A stretch of DNA of 64,000 bases from the NCBI RefSeq assembly GCF_001767255.1, contig NZ_CP017639.1, forward strand, positions 2,301,450 through 2,365,449. Reading direction: 5' to 3'. A program made the position numbers and the translations under genes. Positions 15,264 through 23,316 of this stretch are shown piece after piece. Numbering within the stretch: position 1 is the first letter of the stretch; every line of letters starts with the position of its first letter. The notes under the pieces are model-generated. The model did not search any database, had not been told where the DNA came from, and saw only the letters and a list, made by a program, of their open reading frames with translations. This DNA comes from Corynebacterium sp. NML98-0116. Lineage in GTDB: Bacteria; Actinomycetota; Actinomycetes; Mycobacteriales; Mycobacteriaceae.

Positions 15264-17353
15264 TCGCAGGGCTGCACATCGGCAGCAACTTCCGAAAGTT
15301 CGGTCACGGCAAACTGCCGCCGCTCGCCATCATCGCCATCACGCTCATCCCGCTGCTCTTCGGCGGACTGTTCGTCTGGTCCTACTACGACCCGCTGGGC
15401 AACCTGCACAAGATGCCCGTCGCCCTGGTCAACTCGGACGAGGGTGAGCACGGCCTTACCGTGGTGGAAGAACTCATGGACGAGCAACCCATGGACTTCC
15501 GCCTGGTCAGCGCGGAGGAAGCCCAAAAGGGCGTCGCCGACGGCACCTATTACCTTGGCGTGGAGATCCCCAGCGACTTCTCCGAAGCCGCCGAATCCGT
15601 CAACTCCGACAACCCCCACCAGGCGAAACTCAACATCTCCCTTAATGAGACCAACGGGTTCATCCCCACCATGCTGGGCAACCAGGTCACCATGATCATG
15701 AGCTCCGTCATCTCGGAGAGCGTGAGTAAAGAGGTGGTCAACCAGCTCTTCGTCGGCTTCAACACCATCCACGACGGCATGGTGCAGGCCGCCGACGGCG
15801 CGGGCAAACTCGATGACGGCGCGCACAAAGCCAAGGACGGCAGCGGCAAACTGAAGGACGGCGCCGGCAAGCTCAACGGCGGCGTCGGGGAGCTCGACAA
15901 CGGCATCAAGAAGCTCGCCGACGGCGCGCAGCAACTCGACTCCGGCATCGGCGAACTCCAGCAGGGCGCCAACACGCTCAACGAGAAGCTCGGCGAAGCC
16001 TCCCAAGGCGCCAACAAGCTTGCCAACGGCCTCACCGCCCTCCAAGACGGCACCGCCCAGCTCGGCGCCGGAGCAGCCGCCATCGCCGGCGGTGTAGGCA
16101 AGCTGACCTCCATCACGGACCAGCTCAACGTGGCCCAGAACACCTTCAACAGCATCAACGCCACCCTGGACCAGGCCATCCGTCAGCTCGACGCCACCCC
16201 AGTTCCCGGCGCCTCCGACCTGGCCAATCAGGCCCGCGGCCTGAAAGCTCAGCTCAATGCCGACCAGTTCGTCGCCATGAACCCGCAGATGATCAACGAC
16301 CTGACCAGGCTGCGCAACGGCGCCCACGAACTGTCCACCCAGCTCAACGACCCCACCGCCAAGTACCGCTCCGGCATGGACCAAGCCGCCGCCGGTGCGC
16401 AGACGCTGGCGCAGGGCCTGCGGATGCTGCAGGACGGCTCCGGCACGCTCGTGGTGGGCGTCGGCAAGCTGAAGGACGGCTCCTCCCGCCTCGTCGTGGG
16501 AGCGAACTCCGCAGCCGAAGGCACCTCCAAACTCGCGGGTGGCTCCAACCAGCTCGTCGTCGGCCTCAACGACCTGAACGACGGCCTGGTCACCCTCAGC
16601 GACGGCACCGGCGAACTCAGCCTCAAACTCAACGAAGGCGCCGACAAAGCCCCAACCTGGGAAGGCGACCGCCTCGAGAAAGCCACCGAGGCCGCCGGTA
16701 ACCCCGTCGTACACAACAACACCGGCGACGAACTCACCTTCTTCGGCAAGGGCCTCTCCCCCTTCTTCCTGTCCCTCTCCCTGTGGATCGGCGGCCTGGT
16801 GCTCTACATGATCCTCGCGCCGTTCTCACGCCGCGTCATCGACTCCGGCACCAACCCCTTCCGCATGGTCGCCCACACCCTGCTGCCGTCCCTGATCGTC
16901 GGCTTCGTGCAGGCCGTGCTGCTGTGGCTCGTGCAGGTCGTCGCGATCGGCGTCGAGCCGAAGCACCCACTCGGCCTGTTCGGCGTGCTGTGGTTCGGCT
17001 CCTGGGTGTTCATGTCCCTCATCCTGGCCATCAACATGGTCTTCGGCCCCGCCACCGGCAGACTGGTCACCATGGCGCTCATGTCCCTCCAGCTGGTGGC
17101 CTCCAACGGCCTCTACCCGCCCGAAGTGCAGCCAGGGTTCATCCAGTGGGTCCACGCCTGGGACCCGATGCGCTTTACCGTGGATATGATCCGCGTCGCC
17201 TTCTTCGGCAACCACGCCGAAGACCCGCGCCTGCTGCGCGCCATCGTGGTCCTCACACTGCTCGCAGTGGCCGCGTGGTTGATCAGCGCGTGGGGCATGT
17301 GGAAGCGCCGCATCCTCAACGACAAGGACATCCACCCAGAGCTGTCGCTGTAA
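15260..17353 (+). CDS. YhgE/Pip family membrane protein
   Basis: 697 residues. One N-terminal transmembrane helix (LAIIAITLIPLLFGGLFVW, near 25-43) is followed by a large extracytoplasmic region and a C-terminal bundle of five helices (from about 500: FFLSLSLWIGGLVLYMILA; LIVGFVQAVLLWLVQVVAIG; VLWFGSWVFMSLILAI and others). The middle contains about 20 short repeats of the type GxxKLxDGAxxL (residues ~180-290 and 380-450), the YhgE/Pip signature. The architecture resembles ABC-2 type exporters and the ESX-associated and phage-receptor Pip proteins. It overlaps the upstream ATPase-like gene (ATGA) and is probably regulated by the divergent TetR protein. The substrate cannot be read from sequence. 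Confidence 0.9.
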   Translation: MIAGLHIGSNFRKFGHGKLPPLAIIAITLIPLLFGGLFVWSYYDPLGNLHKMPVALVNSDEGEHGLTVVEELMDEQPMDFRLVSAEEAQKGVADGTYYLGVEIPSDFSEAAESVNSDNPHQAKLNISLNETNGFIPTMLGNQVTMIMSSVISESVSKEVVNQLFVGFNTIHDGMVQAADGAGKLDDGAHKAKDGSGKLKDGAGKLNGGVGELDNGIKKLADGAQQLDSGIGELQQGANTLNEKLGEASQGANKLANGLTALQDGTAQLGAGAAAIAGGVGKLTSITDQLNVAQNTFNSINATLDQAIRQLDATPVPGASDLANQARGLKAQLNADQFVAMNPQMINDLTRLRNGAHELSTQLNDPTAKYRSGMDQAAAGAQTLAQGLRMLQDGSGTLVVGVGKLKDGSSRLVVGANSAAEGTSKLAGGSNQLVVGLNDLNDGLVTLSDGTGELSLKLNEGADKAPTWEGDRLEKATEAAGNPVVHNNTGDELTFFGKGLSPFFLSLSLWIGGLVLYMILAPFSRRVIDSGTNPFRMVAHTLLPSLIVGFVQAVLLWLVQVVAIGVEPKHPLGLFGVLWFGSWVFMSLILAINMVFGPATGRLVTMALMSLQLVASNGLYPPEVQPGFIQWVHAWDPMRFTVDMIRVAFFGNHAEDPRLLRAIVVLTLLAVAAWLISAWGMWKRRILNDKDIHPELSL

Positions 17354-17382
17354 GGGTTTGTGGTTGCTGGGGGCCGGTCCCT

Positions 17383-17461
17383 GGCACCACATTACTATTT
17401 GGGGGTTCGGTGAGCTGGGGAAACGCTGTGGCGCATTTTCGAGATTCGGGAATTTGGTGTC
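17383..17461. repeat. Family 1 palindromic element, copy 3
   Basis: A degenerate left arm GGCACCACATT and right arm GGGAATTTGGTGTC bound 79 bases with interior GCTGGGGAAACGCTG. First of five elements filling 17383-17845. Apart from these units and the promoter at 17877, the 588 bases between the YhgE/Pip gene and the DoxX-like gene are empty. Confidence 0.65.
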
Positions 17462-17475
17462 TGGGCAGGGGATGC

Positions 17476-17554
17476 GCGCACCAAATTCCTGGATTTTGGC
17501 AGCCGGGTTTGGAAAAGCCCAGGTCGATGGGGGTCGGGGAGGGAATGTGGTGTC
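17476..17554. repeat. Family 1 palindromic element, copy 4
   Basis: Arms GCGCACCAAATTCCT and GGGAATGTGGTGTC, 79 bases, with interior AAAAGCCCAGGTCG. Its orientation is opposite to the neighbours at 17383 and 17662, judged by the CCAGGTCG motif. Confidence 0.72.
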
Positions 17555-17569
17555 CCATCGGGAGATGCC

Positions 17570-17648
17570 AGTGCCAAAAGACGCAATTCTTGTTGGGGGA
17601 AGGGGTAAAAACCCAGCTCGTGAAGAGAGAGTTGCGTGCTTTGGCACT
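17570..17648. repeat. Family 2 palindromic element, copy 2
   Basis: Arms AGTGCCAAAAGACGCAA and GTTGCGTGCTTTGGCACT, 79 bases, lying between two family 1 units. Confidence 0.72.
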
Positions 17649-17661
17649 GAGGTGAGGGGGA

Positions 17662-17741
17662 GTGCACCAAATTCCTCCTCGTGGAGTTGACGACCTGGGG
17701 AAACGTCGCGTCGCCTTTTCGAGATTCGGGAATGTGGTGTC
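17662..17741. repeat. Family 1 palindromic element, copy 5
   Basis: Arms GTGCACCAAATTCC and GGGAATGTGGTGTC, 80 bases, with interior GACCTGGGGAAACGTCG followed by TTTTCGAGATTC. The last string also occurs in the copy at 17383. Confidence 0.72.
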
Positions 17742-17754
17742 GTGATGCTTGGCC

Positions 17755-17845
17755 TGCGCACCAAATTCCCTCACTGGCCCTAGGTGCGTTTAGTGACCTG
17801 GGAAAACACGTGTGCGACCTTCGGAAAATCACGAATTTGGTGCGC
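17755..17845. repeat. Family 1 palindromic element, copy 6
   Basis: Arms TGCGCACCAAATTCCC and GAATTTGGTGCGC, 91 bases, with interior GACCTGGGAAAACACG. It ends 30 bases before the promoter region of the next gene. Confidence 0.7.
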
Positions 17846-17876
17846 TCCCCCTTCTGCAGGTGACTTCTACGACTGG

Positions 17877-17906
17877 TAGACTCGCAACATTGTTGATGCG
17901 TCAACA
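17877..17906 (+). promoter_or_regulatory. Candidate promoter and operator of the DoxX-like gene
   Basis: A -10-like TAGACT (17877-17882) is followed 8 bases later by the perfect dyad TGTTGA-TGCG-TCAACA (17891-17906), positioned as a repressor site near the transcription start. The -35 is poor. Confidence 0.4.
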
Positions 17907-17941
17907 CGCATTGCGATCTACCAATAACGAAGGAGCACACT

Positions 17942-18361
17942 ATGTCTACATCCGCAAAGCTTGCATCCGTTGCCCTGCGCGTCCCGACGGGGCTTTTCAT
18001 TTTGAACTCTGCCCTGGGCAAGTTCGGCCTCAACCGCGAGGCCGCCGAGGGCCTCCAAGGCATGGCTGCCACGGGCATCCCTGCGCTTGGCAAGTTGGAT
18101 CCGGAGCAGTTCGGCAAGGGTCTCGCTGTCTCTGAGGCAGCGGTGGCCGGCGCGCTGCTCGCCCCCTTTGTGAGCAACCGTCTCGCCGGTGCGGCCCTTG
18201 GCTCGTTTGGCGCTGGCATGTTGACGATGTACTTCAACAACGACGCCATGACCGAGGACGACGGCATCCGTCCTTCCCACGATGGCCTTTCCCTGGCGAA
18301 GGATTCGTGGCTGGTTTCGATGGGTGCGGCGCTGATGGCGTTGCCGAAGAAGCGGAAGTAG
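17942..18361 (+). CDS. DoxX-like small membrane protein
   Basis: 139 residues from an ATG with AAGGAG 6 bases upstream. Hydrophobic segments (LASVALRVPTGLFILNSALGKF; GLAVSEAAVAGALLAPFV; LAGAALGSFGAGMLTMYF; WLVSMGAALMAL) give four helices, and the early R-x-x-x-G-x-x-F/L pattern resembles DoxX-like proteins. It ends PKKRK. The gene stands alone between the repeat cluster and a strong terminator. A role in membrane redox or thiol stress, as suggested for mycobacterial DoxX, is only a family-based possibility. Confidence 0.65.
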   Translation: MSTSAKLASVALRVPTGLFILNSALGKFGLNREAAEGLQGMAATGIPALGKLDPEQFGKGLAVSEAAVAGALLAPFVSNRLAGAALGSFGAGMLTMYFNNDAMTEDDGIRPSHDGLSLAKDSWLVSMGAALMALPKKRK

Positions 18362-18385
18362 CCGATTCCCTTTACTGCAAGAGAA

Positions 18386-18426
18386 AACCCGGCCCGCGCA
18401 CCGTGTGGTGTGCGGGCCGGGTTTTG
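18386..18426 (+). terminator. Strong terminator after the DoxX-like gene
   Basis: A long GC-rich stem (AACCCGGCCCGCGCACC with its complement ending GGGCCGGGTT) is followed by TTT. It lies 25 bases after the stop codon and ends 35 bases before the convergent surface-protein gene. Confidence 0.85.
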
Positions 18427-18461
18427 TTATGCCCTGACCTCAGCCTGAGACGGAGTCAACG

Positions 18462-21400
18462 TTAGTTGTTCTCCGCTGGCTTGTCCTCGGCAGGCTTTGC
18501 TTCCTCGGTGCCCTGATCGTCCTTCTTGGAGGAACCGTCAATCAGGGTCTGGTTGCCGGTTGCCTTGCCCAGCTGGTAGGAGGACGTTGCTTCGTCCACA
18601 CCACAGCTACGCAGGACAACGTCCATGATGATCAGGCCGGCGGTGATGGCACCGAGGGCGCCACCTGCGAGGCCGATCATCTGTGGGTTCGCTACCTGGA
18701 ACGCACCCTGCAGGCCGGCTGCGCGCTCTGCGCGGTCGCGGTCGTAGATACCCAGGCCACGCTGGATGTCATCGTTAGCGCGCTTGATGGCTGCGTTGAC
18801 CTCTGCGCGCAGGCTCTCGAGGCCCGGAATGCGGACCTGGGAGAGGATGCCCAGCGGGATCAACAGCAGCAGTGGCGACGCCATGCCGACCAGACCAGCG
18901 ATGCACTTCGGGTCCTTGAAGTTCGCGTTCGAGGAACCCTTGGTTTCCTTCGTAACGGTGATATTTACCTCAACATCGACTGGAGCACCCTGAGCAGAGT
19001 TCGGGAAGATCGGCACGATGGTGAGGTTGCCATTCTTCTCCGGGGTGATGATCCACTTGCCGTCCTTGAACTCCTTCGTCGCCTTACCGCCGACAATGTC
19101 GAAGTCGACCTTGCTCAGGTCAAGCTTCACGCCAGAGTCAGGGTTGAGCTGGATGGTGATGACGCCGGTCTTCTCGTTCTTCTTAATGATGAAGAGCTTG
19201 TTCGGGTCGGCAATGTTTGCACCCTCGGAGGTGGACCAGCCCTTTGGCAGGACGGAGATGGTGTATCGAGTCACCAGGTCACCGTTGGCGTTGTACTCCT
19301 CAACAACCACAGACTGGTTTGCAGCCTTGTCCGTCGGAGTGAAGACGGAGTTATCAGCGCTGATGTCAGTGAGAAGATCGCGGCCCTTGACGATGGCCAA
19401 GGTGTTGTCCTTGTCCTTCTTCTCGATGGTCTGCGTCTCACCAACAAGAGCGCCCTTCTGAACCTCATCGAACTTACGGACCTTCGGCGCCGTGATGTTC
19501 AGCGTGTAACGGTTGACAACGTTGCCGTCTGGGTCAACCTCCTGCACGATGCCCGACTTGCCAGCCGAATCCTTCACAGGCTTTGCAACCCACTCAGAGA
19601 TCTTGTTGCTCTTGCCGTCGACAGAACCGCTGTCCTGAACGTTAGTCGTGAAGTTCTCGGAACCACTAACCCACACCATGGTGTTCGGGTTGATCTGCAG
19701 CACGCGGAACTCAGACGATTCTGGGATCTCGAAGGTGCGGTTGCTCTTGTTCTCGCCAGTGCCGACGGTGAACTCGTAGTTCGCGTACACGCCACGGTCG
19801 TCAGCGATCTGGAAGGTGAAGACCTTGCCGATTGCTGCCTCGAGCGGCACGAGCTGGAACTCGTTCGTCTCCTCGGAGTACTTGAAGTACTTCTTGAACT
19901 CGCTGGTGATGTCCTTACCATCTGCCAGGGTACCCTCGAGGACCTTGAAGACCTTATCGTTCTCGTAGCGGGCCAACTTCGCGGTGCTATCCGTCGTGAT
20001 CACGCGCTTGATGACCTTGTTCAAGTCACGACCAGGCTTGAAGTTGATGGTGTAGCGCTCGAAGACGTAGCCGTCGTTCGTGCGGTTCTCGACGACAACG
20101 GTGCCTTCTGCCTCACGCTTCGGCTCCAGCTTCATGATGGAACCTTCTTCAGGCTTCGACTTCAGCAGCTCCTCGCCCTTGATGAGCTTGAGGTCGGTGC
20201 CCTGAATCGTCAGGTCGTTGTCAGTGGTGAACTCGTGGTTCAGCTCCTGGACGTGACCCGGCTCGACATCAACAACCCACTCGGTGATGACAAGGTCAAC
20301 GTACCGCTTGCCGTCCTTGTTCTTCGGAGCCTTATCAACAATGATCTTCGGCTTCTTCGGGTTATCATTGTTCGGGTCGAGCAGGCTCTCGTCAGCGACG
20401 GTGGAACCCTCAGGAATATCCTCTACGTCGAGCCAACGCATGGTCTCCTGGATCTTGACCTGGCCCTTCGTGCCCGGCTTGAAGCGGAAGCGCAAATCGG
20501 TAGTGTCACCGTTGTCGTTGGTCTTCGTATTCTTCTCATCCTTGACGACCAAGTCCTCACCCTCAGTGATGGTGAGGTTGTTGTTCGTGGCGTTGCCAGC
20601 GTTAATCGTCATGTAGGAACGATCAACCGCCTCACGCTGCAGCACGCGCTTTTCGAAGGTGTCCTGGTTGAGAGCAGGGTTAATCTGAATGTTCCAGATG
20701 TTGCGCAGCTCACCCTTGTCGTCGTTCACCTGAACGACGACCTGGCTGCCCTGAAGGTTATTGGCAGCTGCGTCGGTCGGCTTCACGACCCACTTGCCAT
20801 TCTCTTCAATGATCTTCGCGTAGTCTTCACCGCTGACAATCTTGATGGTGTAGTTGTCGCGGCGCTCGATCTCGACCTTGCCATCGTGGTTGATGAGAAC
20901 GTCACGGATGTCCGGGCCAGCATTCACGTCCTTCTTGACGATGAACGTGAATTCGTAGGTGCGGCCGTCCTTGTCGGTGAAGGTGACGGTTGCTTCGCCT
21001 TCAGCGCCTTCGTTCGGAACGATCTTCCAGTTGTCGCCGTCCTCGACGATCTCCTTGATGACCTTGTTCTCGTCGGAGGTGATCTCGAACTTGGTACCAC
21101 CACGACGCTCAACGAAGCCCACGGAGGTGTTGAGGATCTCGCGGGTCACCTTGTAGGTGGAGTTGATGTTCTCAATGGTGATAATGTTCTGCTTCTCTTC
21201 ACCGTTCTTCGACGTGATCTTGACGATCACCTCACCGTGAACATCCTTGTCCTTCGGGGTGATGACGAGCTTGCCAGCACCATCGTCCTTCACGGTCGCG
21301 ATGTCGCCACCCTCGAGAACCTCTACCTTGTCACCCTTGTCCAGCGTGATGATCTTGGTGCGATCAGAGCCACCCTGGTTGATGTTGTAGAAGTAGTTGT

Positions 21401-22961
21401 TCACGATCTTGTTGAGGTGCTCGACCTCACCAGTGCGATCGTTGATCTGCAGCTCGTAGATGTACTCGTTGCCGTTCTCATCGGTAACGACGATCTCAAC
21501 AACACCGGATCCCTTGAAGTCATCCTTCGGCTTGATGATCAGGTTGTTGTCCTTATCGCGATCCACGATCACGAGGTCCTCGCCCTTCGTGATGCGCCAG
21601 GAGTAGCCCTGCTTCTTCAGATCGCCCATGTCAAGGATCTTCTTCTCGTCCTTGTGACGGATGTCGATCGTGTTGTGGATCTCGTAGACTTCCTTCTCGA
21701 TCCGGGTGTAGTACTCCTTGATGATCTCCTGAACGTTGACGTTCGTGGAAGTCGTCGTGACCGTGGACTGCTCGGTCTTCGTCTCGGTGACGTCAGACGG
21801 GGTGACCTCAACCGTCGTTGGGACGGTCGTGTAGTGGGTCTCCGTCGTCGGGGTGACGTGCTCCTTGACCGTGGTCACGACTGGGCGCTCAGTAACGGTC
21901 GTCGTGTTGGTGACTGTCGAGCCTGGAACAACCGTCTCAACGATCGACGGCTCCGGCGTGATGGTCTTCGTGACCGTGACGTCCTTGCCGTTTTCACGCT
22001 TGGTCGTCGTCACCGTCGACGGCTCGTGAGTAACCGTAGTGGTCTTCGTCTCCGCCGGCTTCGTTACAGTCGTTACCTTCGTGGTCGGCGGGATTTGCTC
22101 CCAGCGGGTCTCGGTCGCCTCTGGGACTGTCACGACGGTGGTAACCGTGCTCTTCGGCAGCGTCACTGTCGTGTTCGTGTAGTGAGGCTCCTGCGGCTTT
22201 GGCTGCTTCGGCTTCTCCAGACCTGGCTGGTACGGCGTGATCAGACGCTGGGAAGTGTATTCACGCCTCCAGCTGAAATTCAGGTTGTAGTTGTTTGGCA
22301 TCAAGACAACGATGTATTCGCCTTTGTTGTAGCTCTTGCGAACCTTTTCCATCGCTCCCTCGTTAACGACGAGGTAGTAGTTCGGCCCCGGGTTTGCCCT
22401 ATCAACACGCTTGTAGCGAATCTCGAAACCGGTCAGCTCGGTGAACATCGCGTCACCCATCAGGTTCGGGCGAACCTCGTTGAGGTATGCAAGGTTGTTG
22501 GAAACCAACGCCTGCATGTACATCATCTTGCGCTTAACGCCCTCGATGTCGCCTTTCTCCTGGTCCTCGAGAACGGCCTTCATCAGGTTGATGGCGCCCT
22601 TCTCAACATCCGGGTTGATGCGGTTACCAACGCCGTAGCGGCCGGACTGGCCGGTCAGCTTACGGAAGGAGTAACCCTTCGGGTTGTTCCACGGGTTATC
22701 GACGCCCCAGTCGATGCACCAGCCCGGGCCGTACTGGGTAGCCAGCAGACCGAGAGCGTTCTGGCCCTTCGGGATCTTCTCTTTCCAGATCTGCTGGCCT
22801 TCAAAGACCTTCTGCAGCTCCTCCTGGGAGAGCTGATCGTACTGGCTTGTAACAGCAATGTCTGCGCTTGCGTTCGGCGCAGCAACGTGCACGGTGCTAA
22901 CGGCCATGACGCCTGTAATCAGGCCGGCCATGATTCGCTTCTTAAGATGTGCGTTTTGCAA
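18462..22961 (-). CDS. Giant secreted, membrane-anchored surface protein A
   Basis: About 1499 residues from TTG at 22961, chosen because AAGGA lies 8 bases upstream and the product then starts with a normal signal peptide: QNAHLKKR, then IMAGLITGVMAVSTVHVAAPNASA. The frame is also open from 23051. Order: a mature N-domain (to ~255), a Thr/Val stalk rich in TTVT and PET (about 259-414), many ~75-residue beta-rich repeats with WKIVPNEGAEG- and TDKDGRTYEF-type strands (to ~1340), and a C-terminal module. That module has two hydrophobic helices (IAGLVGMASPLLLLIPLGIL, near 1353; MIGLAGGALGAITAGLIIMD, near 1427), a conserved linker (RGLGIYDRDRAERAAGLQ) and an acidic tail. There is no LPXTG. It is a close paralogue of the next gene. 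Surface exposure is well supported; adhesion is a guess. Confidence 0.8.
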   Translation of the reverse strand: MQNAHLKKRIMAGLITGVMAVSTVHVAAPNASADIAVTSQYDQLSQEELQKVFEGQQIWKEKIPKGQNALGLLATQYGPGWCIDWGVDNPWNNPKGYSFRKLTGQSGRYGVGNRINPDVEKGAINLMKAVLEDQEKGDIEGVKRKMMYMQALVSNNLAYLNEVRPNLMGDAMFTELTGFEIRYKRVDRANPGPNYYLVVNEGAMEKVRKSYNKGEYIVVLMPNNYNLNFSWRREYTSQRLITPYQPGLEKPKQPKPQEPHYTNTTVTLPKSTVTTVVTVPEATETRWEQIPPTTKVTTVTKPAETKTTTVTHEPSTVTTTKRENGKDVTVTKTITPEPSIVETVVPGSTVTNTTTVTERPVVTTVKEHVTPTTETHYTTVPTTVEVTPSDVTETKTEQSTVTTTSTNVNVQEIIKEYYTRIEKEVYEIHNTIDIRHKDEKKILDMGDLKKQGYSWRITKGEDLVIVDRDKDNNLIIKPKDDFKGSGVVEIVVTDENGNEYIYELQINDRTGEVEHLNKIVNNYFYNINQGGSDRTKIITLDKGDKVEVLEGGDIATVKDDGAGKLVITPKDKDVHGEVIVKITSKNGEEKQNIITIENINSTYKVTREILNTSVGFVERRGGTKFEITSDENKVIKEIVEDGDNWKIVPNEGAEGEATVTFTDKDGRTYEFTFIVKKDVNAGPDIRDVLINHDGKVEIERRDNYTIKIVSGEDYAKIIEENGKWVVKPTDAAANNLQGSQVVVQVNDDKGELRNIWNIQINPALNQDTFEKRVLQREAVDRSYMTINAGNATNNNLTITEGEDLVVKDEKNTKTNDNGDTTDLRFRFKPGTKGQVKIQETMRWLDVEDIPEGSTVADESLLDPNNDNPKKPKIIVDKAPKNKDGKRYVDLVITEWVVDVEPGHVQELNHEFTTDNDLTIQGTDLKLIKGEELLKSKPEEGSIMKLEPKREAEGTVVVENRTNDGYVFERYTINFKPGRDLNKVIKRVITTDSTAKLARYENDKVFKVLEGTLADGKDITSEFKKYFKYSEETNEFQLVPLEAAIGKVFTFQIADDRGVYANYEFTVGTGENKSNRTFEIPESSEFRVLQINPNTMVWVSGSENFTTNVQDSGSVDGKSNKISEWVAKPVKDSAGKSGIVQEVDPDGNVVNRYTLNITAPKVRKFDEVQKGALVGETQTIEKKDKDNTLAIVKGRDLLTDISADNSVFTPTDKAANQSVVVEEYNANGDLVTRYTISVLPKGWSTSEGANIADPNKLFIIKKNEKTGVITIQLNPDSGVKLDLSKVDFDIVGGKATKEFKDGKWIITPEKNGNLTIVPIFPNSAQGAPVDVEVNITVTKETKGSSNANFKDPKCIAGLVGMASPLLLLIPLGILSQVRIPGLESLRAEVNAAIKRANDDIQRGLGIYDRDRAERAAGLQGAFQVANPQMIGLAGGALGAITAGLIIMDVVLRSCGVDEATSSYQLGKATGNQTLIDGSSKKDDQGTEEAKPAEDKPAENN

Positions 22962-23242
22962 CGGCTCAATCCTTAAAAATCGTAGGAGATATTCGAAGCA
23001 GCCTGAAGACCATCTGAACACGGATCCACAAACTGACAGACATTTATTCAATCACAAAAATCTCCCTGAAAGTAGTCCACTACGCCCCCACCACCACAAA
23101 AACACCACCACAACCCACAAAACCACACCCCACAACCCTCAAAAACCCCCTGACCAGCAGCTTCACAAAACCTGTCAAAGTATGCAACAAGAACGTGATC
23201 TATCACACTCAAAACACCACTGCCACCAAACAGGGGGGACAC
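22917..23242. repeat. 326-bp direct repeat, copy 1 (leader and signal peptide of surface protein A)
   Basis: It matches 27688-28013 over 326 bases without gaps and with only about three substitutions (near 23080-23140). It covers the promoter region, a C/A-rich stretch, the Shine-Dalgarno, the TTG start and the first ~14 codons. Beyond codon 14 the two genes diverge immediately. It includes the dyad GTGATCTATCAC near 23195. With the terminator at 23274 it accounts for the whole 355-base gap upstream of this gene. Confidence 0.9.
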
Positions 23243-23273
23243 GTGTCATCGTGCTCACCTCGATGAACGCCAA

Positions 23274-23303
23274 AAGGCCCCTTCCGAAAGTGGAAGGGGC
23301 CTT
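23274..23303 (-). terminator. Terminator of surface protein B
   Basis: A perfect 12-bp stem AAGGCCCCTTCC/GGAAGGGGCCTT with a 6-base loop, followed on the minus strand by TTTT. It lies 14 bases beyond the stop of the gene at 23317. Confidence 0.9.
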
Positions 23304-23316
23304 CTGCTAGGCGAAA

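Noticed and set aside
20235..22976. 913-codon ORF antisense to surface protein A
   Set aside because: The translation is Leu/Val/Asp-rich noise typical of the antisense frame of a repetitive gene. The same applies to 23872-27687 and to 28495-31233 (antisense to gyrA).
23192..23203. Canonical GlxR (CRP-type) site
   Set aside because: The TGTGA and TCAC half-sites are only 4 bases apart; GlxR needs 6.
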